Shown here piece by piece: positions 1 to 5,968 of a stretch of DNA of 8,663 bases (the stretch's first letter is position 1; the number at the start of each line of letters is the position of its first letter). The stretch comes from Rhodocyclaceae bacterium (GTDB lineage Bacteria > Pseudomonadota > Gammaproteobacteria > Burkholderiales > Rhodocyclaceae). Where the stretch lies: NCBI GenBank assembly GCA_023253415.1, contig JALRGK010000095.1:1-8663 (forward strand), given 5' to 3'. The notes beneath the pieces were generated by a model. The model worked only from the letters and a program-made list of their open reading frames with translations. It was not told the origin of the DNA and searched no databases. The position numbers were made by a program, and so were the translations under genes.

Positions 1-20
1 ATTACACACTTAACTTTGGT

Positions 21-36
21 CCGCAGCACCCTGCGG
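21..36. other. Short GC hairpin 3' of the outer-membrane protein gene
   Basis: A perfect 6-bp inverted repeat (CCGCAG / CTGCGG) encloses a 4-nt loop, about 75 nt beyond the stop codon of the leftward gene. Neither strand has a U-run directly after the stem, so this is not a classical intrinsic terminator. It could stabilise or terminate the leftward transcript with Rho, or be chance. The rest of positions 1-110 shows no supportable gene. Confidence 0.25.
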
Positions 37-110
37 CTCACGGTGTTTTACGTTTGGTGTTGGAGTTAGACGGTGAAGTTATTCAGCAACACCTGACGGA
101 CAAGATACCG

Positions 111-1007
111 CTAGGGGCCATCACCCCAGCGGTATTGCCACATGACCCCGTACATGGTGTAGTACTGTCCCTGACTGAAGAAGGCACCCTCGGTGAGATG
201 AAATTTCACCGCGTTGTGTTTGTTCACCGGCATGGACAAGGTCGCACCAAAGAGCCAGTTCTCCTGATTGTTATTCGTCTGCTGGCCGTTTATAAAGGTC
301 TGGCCACCCGAGTAATAGGTCACGTCGGTCGATAGCCAGGCGGTGGATGGAAAGTAATAAATCAGATGCCCGGTGCCAGAGTAGATCGGTTTCTGCGATA
401 AATCATTACCGCCGTAAAAATTCTTGTTGTCCGAGAAAAAGGTCGCATCTCCTGACAACTCGTAACGCCATGGCCCATGGGCTTTCGAGACCCCCAGCCC
501 CGGCTGCAGGAAGGTTCGGTTGGCCCCCACGTTAAACAACTGGTTGCTGTTGTATTCTCCCCAGGGTACCAGAGCGGAAAGATTGGCTCCGATAATCAGA
601 TCTTGCTGGTAGTGCTTGAATTCATCAACCGTCAGCGCCGGAGCCCCATACAGGTTGGCCGCCAGACGAATGATCGGGTCGGTCAACCCCACCGACGAAC
701 CGGAAATCACCTGGCTACCGACTGTTGTCTGGCCATGCAATTGGGCATAGGGCAGAATCACATTGACCTTGCCGGATTGCCCGAAAATATCAAAGGTCCG
801 GTTGTACGCCAGACTCTCCGTATTCATCTGGAACTTACCGGTCGTCACCTGCGTAAAGCCAATGCCAAGAAAGTTGTAATCGATAGGGGCATTGGAGTAG
901 AGGCGCGCTTCGATTTCCTGCGCCAGTACTGTGCCACACTGGCCAAATACCAGGCACAGCAACCCGCCCAGCCGAAGCAGCCAGAGGGTTGCAGCTCGGC
1001 AGTTCAA
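111..1007 (-). CDS. Outer-membrane beta-barrel transporter, phenol-degradation MetA family (PF13557-like)
   Basis: The product (298 aa from the chosen start) looks like a secreted outer-membrane barrel. It has an N-terminal hydrophobic signal peptide ending in a VLA-QE signal peptidase I site (cut after about residue 29). The mature protein begins with the family-typical EARLYSNAPIDYNFLGIGF and continues with alternating strands rich in Tyr, Phe, Asn and Gly. This resembles the putative outer-membrane transporter family named after the MetA phenol pathway; the true substrate is unknown and no phenol genes are nearby. I chose TTG at 1007 because GAGG (1017-1014) lies 6 nt upstream. A TTG at 1019, overlapping the regulator's stop codon as TTGA, would add four residues but has no clear ribosome site. 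The gene follows the WYL regulator by 8 nt, and the Shine-Dalgarno overlaps the regulator's TGA, so the two are probably translationally coupled. The C-terminal end (YRWGDGP) lacks the classical terminal Phe barrel signal. The family call is fairly secure; the function is not. Confidence 0.8.
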   Translation of the reverse strand: MNCRAATLWLLRLGGLLCLVFGQCGTVLAQEIEARLYSNAPIDYNFLGIGFTQVTTGKFQMNTESLAYNRTFDIFGQSGKVNVILPYAQLHGQTTVGSQVISGSSVGLTDPIIRLAANLYGAPALTVDEFKHYQQDLIIGANLSALVPWGEYNSNQLFNVGANRTFLQPGLGVSKAHGPWRYELSGDATFFSDNKNFYGGNDLSQKPIYSGTGHLIYYFPSTAWLSTDVTYYSGGQTFINGQQTNNNQENWLFGATLSMPVNKHNAVKFHLTEGAFFSQGQYYTMYGVMWQYRWGDGP

Positions 1008-1015
1008 TTCAAGCC

Positions 1016-2014
1016 TCAAGCCGAGCCGGCGTGCACGGCCAGTGCCGTTGCCAACTTGTCATGCACTTTCTTGCGTAATGCCGGCGGGCCGATGACCTCA
1101 ACCTCGGGCATATGGCGCAGGATATCCATCACCAGTTCGGTCTCAATGCTATAGGGCACCTCCAGCTGGAAGCTGCCATCCGGCAAGACCATGCCGCGCT
1201 GATCCGGATGCCACTGCTCGGACGCCACCCAACGTGCCCGAGCCGGCGTGAACTTCAGTTGTGCCCACTGGCTGCGTTCCCCGCCGAAAATGCCATAACC
1301 ATTCTGCACACGACTATCGAGTACTCTGGCAGCCACTTCCTTGGCCGGCTTATCAAGCAACGCCACGTCGCTGAGTGTTTCCACGGCAAAACTGCGCAGA
1401 TCCTTGCGCAGATGACACCAGGCATCCAGATACCAATTCCCACGATAGAACACCAGGCGCTGCGGCGAAATCTCGCGCGCTGTTGTTTCGTTACGACCAC
1501 GGTGCCAGTGCTGCAGCTTCAAACGCTGACGCTTCAGGAGCGCAGAAGCGATCAATGCAAAATTGGCTGGCTCCGGCGCCCGCTGCCCTGTGTGCACAAT
1601 GCGGATACGATCTTCAATGTCTTCCGGGCGGTTATGCTGGCTCCCCAGCAGCGCGGACAAGCGTGACTGTAGGGGTGCAATATGCGGCCCCAGCAAACCG
1701 GGCTGCACGGTATTGAGCAGCTGCTGCATCATGAGCAAAGCGTAAATTTCGCTGGCGTTAAACCAGAGACCCGGCAGTTCGTATTTAGGGCCGCTGGTTG
1801 AGGCTACTGCCTTGGAGGGATCCGTGGCAAAACGATAACCCCCCCCCAACCGGTCATAGACGATGGGCGCATTCAGTCGATCACGTAGATACTGAAGATC
1901 GCGCCGGAGGGTAGCACGGGAAACGCCCAGCGCATCCTGCAGGGCATCAAAGGAAAGACAGCGCTGCTCGTTAAGGAGCTGATCAATACGGTAAAAACGT
2001 TCTGTGCGGTCCAT
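1016..2014 (-). CDS. WYL-domain transcriptional regulator (HTH-WYL-WCX, YafY/DeoR-like)
   Basis: This is a 332-residue DNA-binding regulator. Residues about 4-60 form a winged helix-turn-helix (FYRIDQLL, then LGVSRATLRRDLQYLRDRL, then the wing LGGGYRF). The WYL domain spans roughly 145-225 with its core NWYLDAW at 193-199 and RSFAVETL at 207-214. A WCX-type C-terminal domain covers about 249-325. WYL proteins usually sense a ligand, often nucleic acid or nucleotide, and act as repressors or activators; the ligand here is unknown. The start at 2014 is preferred because GGGGGAG lies 8 nt upstream; longer forms (ATG 2041, 2071) would extend into or against the tRNA 3' end and lack a good ribosome site. 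The gene sits 42 nt behind tRNA-Arg and directly ahead of the outer-membrane protein gene, which it may control. Codons 56-59 contain nine consecutive G, unusual for this sequence and a possible frameshift hotspot. Confidence 0.9.
   Translation of the reverse strand: MDRTERFYRIDQLLNEQRCLSFDALQDALGVSRATLRRDLQYLRDRLNAPIVYDRLGGGYRFATDPSKAVASTSGPKYELPGLWFNASEIYALLMMQQLLNTVQPGLLGPHIAPLQSRLSALLGSQHNRPEDIEDRIRIVHTGQRAPEPANFALIASALLKRQRLKLQHWHRGRNETTAREISPQRLVFYRGNWYLDAWCHLRKDLRSFAVETLSDVALLDKPAKEVAARVLDSRVQNGYGIFGGERSQWAQLKFTPARARWVASEQWHPDQRGMVLPDGSFQLEVPYSIETELVMDILRHMPEVEVIGPPALRKKVHDKLATALAVHAGSA
1839..1847 (-). repeat. G9 homopolymer tract inside the WYL regulator gene
   Basis: Nine uninterrupted C on the plus strand give nine G on the coding strand, spanning Leu56 to Gly59 of the regulator at the wing of its DNA-binding domain. 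In the current length the frame is open. Loss or gain of one G leads to stop codons within about 11 and 20 codons, by reading the two other frames. Runs of this length are known slippage sites in phase-variable genes of several proteobacteria. Confidence 0.85.
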
Positions 2015-2047
2015 GCCGCTGTCTCCCCCGCTGTCTTCCATGACGGA

Positions 2048-2059
2048 CCAGAATTCTGG
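2048..2059. repeat. 12-bp perfect palindrome at the tRNA-Arg 3' end
   Basis: CCAGAATTCTGG is fully self-complementary, and one end coincides with the encoded CCA tail of tRNA-Arg. With no spacer it makes only a weak RNA hairpin. It might affect 3' processing of the tRNA or be a protein site; chance is plausible. Confidence 0.4.
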
Positions 2060-2133
2060 CGCGCTCGACACGATTCGAACGTGCGACCCTTGCCTTCGGA
2101 GGGCAATACTCTATCCAACTGAGCTACGAGCGC
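2057..2133 (-). tRNA. tRNA-Arg (anticodon CCG)
   Basis: The 77-nt gene folds into a full cloverleaf. The 7-bp acceptor stem is GCGCTCG/CGAGCGC, the D stem is GCTC/GAGT, and the anticodon stem TTGCC/GGCAA encloses the loop CTCCGAA. The T stem is GCACG/CGTGT with the loop TTCGAAT, and CCA is encoded after discriminator G. The anticodon CCG (plus-strand 2097-2099) reads the arginine codon CGG. A strong-looking promoter with a GC-rich discriminator lies just upstream. No terminator follows; the WYL regulator starts 42 nt downstream, so readthrough into that gene is likely. Confidence 0.97.
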
Positions 2134-2143
2134 GTGCGGGCGA

Positions 2144-2172
2144 AGTCTAGCCGTTTTTGGGCGGACTGTCCA
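2144..2172 (-). promoter_or_regulatory. Sigma-70-type promoter of tRNA-Arg
   Basis: On the minus strand TGGACA (2172-2167, 5 of 6 consensus) and TAGACT (2149-2144, 4 of 6) are separated by exactly 17 nt. The -10 ends 10 nt before the tRNA. The stretch between is GC-rich (TCGCCCGC), the discriminator type associated with stringent control of stable RNA promoters. Because nothing resembling another promoter is seen before the WYL gene, this element may also drive the regulator and the outer-membrane protein gene. Confidence 0.65.
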
Positions 2173-2203
2173 AAGCGTCCGACGCAGACAGGGCTTTTCC
2201 CGC

Positions 2204-2209
2204 TATACT
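2204..2209 (+). promoter_or_regulatory. Probable -10 element for the cytochrome c5 gene
   Basis: TATACT (5 of 6 of the sigma-70 -10 consensus) lies 45 nt before the cytochrome ATG. No good -35 is present at 16-18 nt, so the promoter is either weak or activator-dependent. A second AT-rich hexamer, AATAAT at 2215-2220, is an alternative. Confidence 0.4.
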
Positions 2210-2254
2210 TACGGAATAATTTCGCCCATTTATCTTTCGCGCATAGGATCAATC

Positions 2255-2692
2255 ATGGCCGACAAGAATTCAAGCAGCAAGTTGATGTACCTCTCCATCG
2301 CTATCGCGGTGGTTCTGATGGCAGTCGTTGTGCCATTCTCCATGAGCGGCAAAGGCAAGTCCGATGCAGTCGGCAATGCTGATGATGTTGAATCCCGCAT
2401 TGCACCTGTGGCTAAGATTGAATTAGAAGCTGGCGGCGGCGCTGGTGGTGTTAAGGATGGCAAAACTGTTTACAACACCGTCTGCGCCGGTTGCCATGGC
2501 GCTGGCGTGATGGGTGCACCGAAGTTTGGTGACAAGGGTGCCTGGGGTGGCCGTATCGGCCAGGGTATGGCCACGCTGAACAATCATGCCATCAACGGCT
2601 TCAAGGGCATGCCGGCGCGCGGTGGCGCAGCCAGCCTGTCGGATGACGAAGTCAAAGCCGCTGTGCAGTACATGGTCGACGGTTCGAAGTAA
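2255..2692 (+). CDS. Membrane-anchored cytochrome c5 family protein
   Basis: This 145-residue class I c-type cytochrome probably carries electrons in the periplasm toward a terminal oxidase or similar acceptor. Residues 11-29 form one hydrophobic helix without an obvious cleavage site, so it is likely an uncleaved anchor. A Gly/Ala-rich flexible linker (about 38-66) follows. The covalent haem site is CAGCH (Cys77, Cys80, His81), and the distal axial ligand is probably Met119 in the motif GMPARGG, typical of cytochrome c5. The C-terminal helix (SDDEVKAAVQYMV) is also typical. AGGA at 2245-2248, 6 nt before the ATG, supports the start. The gene stands alone between the divergent tRNA-Arg and the converging rep gene and ends at a strong hairpin terminator, so it is probably monocistronic. 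The electron partner cannot be told from the sequence. Confidence 0.93.
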   Translation: MADKNSSSKLMYLSIAIAVVLMAVVVPFSMSGKGKSDAVGNADDVESRIAPVAKIELEAGGGAGGVKDGKTVYNTVCAGCHGAGVMGAPKFGDKGAWGGRIGQGMATLNNHAINGFKGMPARGGAASLSDDEVKAAVQYMVDGSK

Positions 2693-2711
2693 TACGACCG
2701 AACTACCCAAA

Positions 2712-2737
2712 AAAAGGGACGCTGCGGCGTCCCTTTT
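2712..2737. terminator. Bidirectional intrinsic terminator between cytochrome c5 and rep
   Basis: An 11-bp perfect stem (AAAAGGGACGC / GCGTCCCTTTT) closes a 4-nt loop, TGCG. Rightward it ends in TTTT, and it lies 19 nt after the cytochrome stop. Leftward it ends in seven T (complement of 2715-2709), and it lies 19 nt after the rep stop. It therefore serves both converging genes, with the stronger U-run for rep. Confidence 0.9.
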
Positions 2738-2756
2738 GCGTTGCTGACGAAAGACC

Positions 2757-4772
2757 TTATTGATCCGGGGCAGACGTTTTCTGTAGCATGGCTTTCAGGA
2801 AGTCCAGCTTAGCCGTCGAGGTCGATTTATCGGCCACCGTCTTTGAGGCCGAAGTCGCCGTCTCGCAACCCATTTCCTGTATGAAGCGGGAAGGCTCGCA
2901 CGGTACCAGATCCTTGCCCTGACGACGTTTCTCGCACCAGGTGATGTGTAGGCTGCGCTGGGCACGGGTAATGCCCACATACATGAGGCGGCGCTCCTCC
3001 TCGAGCTTTTCGGCTTCCTGCGATTCGCGGTGCGGCAGGATGTTTTCTTCGACGCCCACGAGGAACACGTGACCAAACTCCAGGCCCTTGGCGGCATGCA
3101 GCGTTGAAAGCTGCACGGCATCGTAGTCATCGCCTTGATCCCGCCGCTCCAGCAAGGACATCAGCGCCATGGTCTGCACGATTTCAGCCAGTGTCTTGCC
3201 GTCGTCATCGCTCTTCTTGGTAATCCAGGCATGAAACTCCTGCACGTTGGCCCATCGGGTTTCGGCAGCGCGCGCTTCTTCCTGATCGTAGAGCCAGTTC
3301 TCGTAATCAATCGCTGCCAAAATGTCCGGGAAGACATCTGCCGCCGATTCGCGCTGTGCCCGCCACTGAAAGCGGTTAATGAACTCACCAAATTCGCGCA
3401 ATGGCTGCACGACTCGGCTACTGGCTTGGGCGGCAAAACCTTCTTCAAACAGGGCCGCAAAGAGCGAAATCTGCCTTTCAGCGGCGTAGCGGCCCAACGT
3501 GGCCAACGTCTGGCTGCCGATACCACGACGTGGCGTGGTGGCTGCCCGAATGAATGCCGGATCATCATCATCGTTGACCAGCAATCGCAGGTACGCCAGC
3601 AGATCCTTGATCTCAGTCTTGTCGAAAAAGGACTGGCCACCCGACAGCAGATAGGGAATGCGCTGCTGACGAAGCGCCTGTTCGAACACACGTGCCTGAT
3701 GGTTACTACGATAGAGAATGGCGTAATCGGAGAACTTGGCGCGATGCTCAAAACGATGGCCTTGTAACTTCATGACCACTGTTTCGGCTTCGGCCTCGCC
3801 TTCGGCGCAGGCAATCACATTGATGTTGGCGCCCGGGCCATGCTCCGACCACAATGATTTAGCGAATAGTTTCGGATTGTTCTGAATCAGCGTATTGGCC
3901 GCCTCGAGAATTTTGCCGGTAGAGCGGTAGTTCTGCTCCAGCTTGATGACTTTAAGCTGTGGAAAGTCTTGCGTCAGACGGCGCAAATTCTCGACATCGG
4001 CCCCGCGCCAGCCATAGATGGCCTGGTCATCATCACCCACTGCCGTAAATGAGGCGCGCACGCCAGTCAGCTGTTGCAATAACCGATATTGCGCGGTGTT
4101 GGTATCCTGATATTCATCCACCAGAATATGGCGAAACTTATCCTGCCACTTCTGGCGGATCTCCGCGTTGTCTTGGAGCAGGGTCACCGGAAGACGGATC
4201 AGATCATCAAAATCGACCGCCTGATAGGCATGCAGCGCATTGGCGTAATCCCGGTAAATACGGGCGGCCACCGCCTCTTCTTCATCTTTGGCCGCTTCAG
4301 CTGCCTGCACAGGGCTGAGCAGGGCGTTCTTCCACAGCGAGATCGTGGTTTGCAGCCAGCGTAGTTTGGCTTTGTCCGTGGTACCGCTCAGTTCATTGAT
4401 GATGCCCAGACAATCGGCCGAATCAAAAATCGAAAAACCCGGCTTATAGCCCAGTGTTTTGGCCTCTTCACGCACCATGCGTAAACCAAGCGAGTGGAAG
4501 GTGGCAACGGTCAGCCCCTTTGGCGCCTTGCCCATACGCTTGGTAATGCGCTCCGTCATCTCCATAGCCGCTTTATTGGTGAAGGTAATCGCCGCCACCT
4601 GATGCGGTTTGATGTCGCAGGTTTCGATGAGATGAACGATTTTTTCCGTAATCACCCGCGTTTTACCCGAGCCTGCACCGGCCAGCACCAGCAAGGGGCC
4701 GTCCAGATAGACAATCGCTTCGCGCTGACGCTCGTTGAGGCCGCTGAAGGTGGGTATGGCAGATTGGGACAT
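2757..4772 (-). CDS. rep: ATP-dependent DNA helicase Rep (UvrD/Rep, superfamily 1A)
   Basis: This 671-residue helicase matches the length of E. coli Rep (673). It moves 3'-5' on single-stranded DNA and, in E. coli, clears proteins ahead of the replisome and helps restart forks. All SF1A motifs are present. They are Walker A AGAGSGKT (31-38), motif Ia TFTNKAA (63-69), motif II VDEYQDTN (218-225) and motif III GDDDQAIYGWRGA (246-258). Motif IV LEQNYRS (278-284), motif V TLHAAKGLEF (557-566) and motif VI RRLMYVGITRAQ (594-605) complete the set. Rep is preferred over UvrD or PcrA because of length, the overall Rep-like sequence, and the C-terminal FLKAML, which recalls the NLKAMM tail of E. coli Rep. 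The gene diverges from recA. No Shine-Dalgarno is seen upstream of the ATG and a -10-like element ends 8 nt before it. The gene ends at a shared terminator. Confidence 0.95.
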   Translation of the reverse strand: MSQSAIPTFSGLNERQREAIVYLDGPLLVLAGAGSGKTRVITEKIVHLIETCDIKPHQVAAITFTNKAAMEMTERITKRMGKAPKGLTVATFHSLGLRMVREEAKTLGYKPGFSIFDSADCLGIINELSGTTDKAKLRWLQTTISLWKNALLSPVQAAEAAKDEEEAVAARIYRDYANALHAYQAVDFDDLIRLPVTLLQDNAEIRQKWQDKFRHILVDEYQDTNTAQYRLLQQLTGVRASFTAVGDDDQAIYGWRGADVENLRRLTQDFPQLKVIKLEQNYRSTGKILEAANTLIQNNPKLFAKSLWSEHGPGANINVIACAEGEAEAETVVMKLQGHRFEHRAKFSDYAILYRSNHQARVFEQALRQQRIPYLLSGGQSFFDKTEIKDLLAYLRLLVNDDDDPAFIRAATTPRRGIGSQTLATLGRYAAERQISLFAALFEEGFAAQASSRVVQPLREFGEFINRFQWRAQRESAADVFPDILAAIDYENWLYDQEEARAAETRWANVQEFHAWITKKSDDDGKTLAEIVQTMALMSLLERRDQGDDYDAVQLSTLHAAKGLEFGHVFLVGVEENILPHRESQEAEKLEEERRLMYVGITRAQRSLHITWCEKRRQGKDLVPCEPSRFIQEMGCETATSASKTVADKSTSTAKLDFLKAMLQKTSAPDQ

Positions 4773-4780
4773 GGGCGCGG

Positions 4781-4786
4781 ATTGTA
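4781..4786 (-). promoter_or_regulatory. -10-like element immediately upstream of rep
   Basis: TACAAT on the minus strand (5 of 6 consensus) ends 8 nt before the rep ATG. Transcription starting about 7 nt downstream would give an mRNA with almost no leader. The -35 region is poor (GGGTCA at 17 nt). It could be chance, with the true promoter further up near the AT-rich tract at 4820-4835. Confidence 0.35.
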
Positions 4787-4845
4787 CCGTCCTACCGGGC
4801 GACTGACCCAGCCCGCTGCTTTTAAATATTTTTTACCCCGCCAAC

Positions 4846-4870
4846 GAGAGGCTCACCTGGTGAGACTCTC
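4846..4870. promoter_or_regulatory. 25-bp palindrome in the recA-rep spacer, operator or 5' stem-loop
   Basis: Two 12-nt arms, GAGAGGCTCACC and GGTGAGACTCTC, flank a single central T (4858). They are complementary except for one pair at the sixth position. The right arm covers the likely -35 region of recA (about 4857-4862). Such size and symmetry suit a dimeric repressor such as LexA, but it does not match the CTGT-N8-ACAG box common in gamma- and betaproteobacteria. If transcription begins further upstream, it would instead form a strong hairpin near the 5' end of the recA mRNA. Confidence 0.6.
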
Positions 4871-4876
4871 ATGGTG

Positions 4877-4885
4877 TGCAATAAT
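4877..4885 (+). promoter_or_regulatory. Probable extended -10 promoter element of recA
   Basis: TGC followed by AATAAT (4880-4885, 5 of 6 consensus) forms an extended -10 element, 29 nt before the recA ATG. The -35 position is poor and lies inside the 25-bp palindrome, consistent with an extended -10 promoter repressed by a protein bound there. An A/T-only tract at 4820-4835 lies where a distal UP element could sit. A weaker alternative is CTGACC (4803-4808) with TATTTT (4827-4832), 18 nt apart. Confidence 0.5.
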
Positions 4886-4914
4886 CATTCCAATCTCTCA
4901 TTAAGGAAGTCAGC

Positions 4915-5946
4915 ATGGACGAAAACAAGGTCAAGGCACTGGGTGCCGCGCTCGCCCAGATCGAAAAGCAATTCGGCAAGGGCGCGATCATGAAGATGGG
5001 TGATGCCCAGATCGACCAGGGCATTCAGGCCGTCTCTACGGGCTCGCTGGGCCTCGATATGGCGCTGGGTATCGGCGGTCTACCGCGCGGTCGTGTCGTT
5101 GAAATCTATGGCCCGGAATCATCGGGTAAAACCACGCTGACCCTGCAAGTGATCGCCGCAGCACAACGCGCCGGCGGTACCGCAGCATTTATCGATGCCG
5201 AGCACGCTCTGGATCCGGTCTATGCCGGTAAGCTGGGCGTGGATGTCCCGAACCTGATCATCTCGCAACCAGATACCGGCGAGCAGGGTCTGGAAATCGC
5301 CGACATGCTGGTTCGCTCGGGTGGCGTTGACATTATCGTCATCGACTCGGTGGCTGCTTTGACGCCGCGCGCTGAAATCGAAGGGGAAATGGGCGACTCG
5401 ATGATGGGTCTGCACGCCCGCCTGATGAGCCAGGCGCTGCGTAAACTGACCGGTAGCATCAAGAAGACCAACACCCTGGTGATCTTCATCAACCAGATCC
5501 GCATGAAGATCGGTGTGATGTTCGGCAACCCGGAAACCACCACCGGTGGTAACGCGCTCAAGTTCTACGCTTCAGTCCGTCTGGATATCCGCCGCATCGG
5601 CGCCATCAAGCGTGGCGACGAAGTGGTCGGTTCGGAAACCCGCGTCAAAGTCGTCAAGAACAAAGTATCGCCACCCTTCCGCGAAGCCATCTTCGATATT
5701 CTTTACGGCGAAGGCATCTCGCGTGAAGGCGAGATCATCGAGCTGGGTGTCGAGCACAAGATCGTCGACAAGGCTGGTGCCTGGTACGCCTACAACGGCG
5801 AAAAGATCGGCCAGGGCAAAGACAACGTGCGTGAGTTCCTGAAAACGCGCCCGGAATTGGCCCGGGAAATCGAGGCCAAGATCATGGAAGCCGCCGGCAT
5901 TACCGTTGGTGGCAAGGCACCGGCCGCTGACGGAGACGACGCTTAA
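4915..5946 (+). CDS. recA: Recombinase RecA
   Basis: RecA forms ATP-dependent filaments on single-stranded DNA, pairs homologous strands and triggers self-cleavage of LexA-type repressors. The 343-residue protein is full length. An N-terminal helix and strand for filament packing come first. Walker A GPESSGKT (66-73) and catalytic Glu96 follow. Walker B IVIDS ends with Asp144 and Ser145, and loop L1 lies near 157-164 (EGEMGDSM). Gln194 opens loop L2 (about 195-209, with IRMKIGVMFGNPETTTGG). The C-terminal domain ends in an acidic tail, DGDDA. Nothing catalytic is missing. AAGGA at 4903-4907, 7 nt before the ATG, supports the start. recX follows after 22 nt with no hairpin between, so they are probably cotranscribed. 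Regulation is likely through the palindrome and promoter upstream, although no standard SOS box is seen. Confidence 0.99.
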   Translation: MDENKVKALGAALAQIEKQFGKGAIMKMGDAQIDQGIQAVSTGSLGLDMALGIGGLPRGRVVEIYGPESSGKTTLTLQVIAAAQRAGGTAAFIDAEHALDPVYAGKLGVDVPNLIISQPDTGEQGLEIADMLVRSGGVDIIVIDSVAALTPRAEIEGEMGDSMMGLHARLMSQALRKLTGSIKKTNTLVIFINQIRMKIGVMFGNPETTTGGNALKFYASVRLDIRRIGAIKRGDEVVGSETRVKVVKNKVSPPFREAIFDILYGEGISREGEIIELGVEHKIVDKAGAWYAYNGEKIGQGKDNVREFLKTRPELAREIEAKIMEAAGITVGGKAPAADGDDA

Positions 5947-5968
5947 GTCGAACGGAGCAAGAGAGAGA

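Noticed and set aside
54..335. A 93-codon plus-strand open frame at the left edge
   Set aside because: Most of it is antisense to the barrel protein and it has no clear ribosome site or family resemblance.
477..1154. A 225-codon plus-strand open frame spanning the barrel gene and the end of the regulator
   Set aside because: It lies antisense to two better-supported genes, shows no recognisable domain, and reads as a low-order shadow of GC-rich coding DNA.
1016..2133. tRNA-anchored genomic island or WYL-controlled phage defence locus
   Set aside because: No integrase, no repeated tRNA end, and no nuclease, methylase or other defence gene accompany the regulator; its partner is an outer-membrane barrel.
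3135..3767. Long plus-strand open frame within rep
   Set aside because: Entirely antisense to conserved helicase sequence, with no domain of its own.
4773..4914. Standard LexA box upstream of recA
   Set aside because: No CTGT-N8-ACAG occurs on either strand in this spacer; the palindrome found has a different sequence.
5906..5968. Longer RecX from the ATG at 5906 inside recA
   Set aside because: The added residues are a frame-shifted reading of the conserved recA tail and do not look like RecX; the purine-rich site favours TTG 5969.
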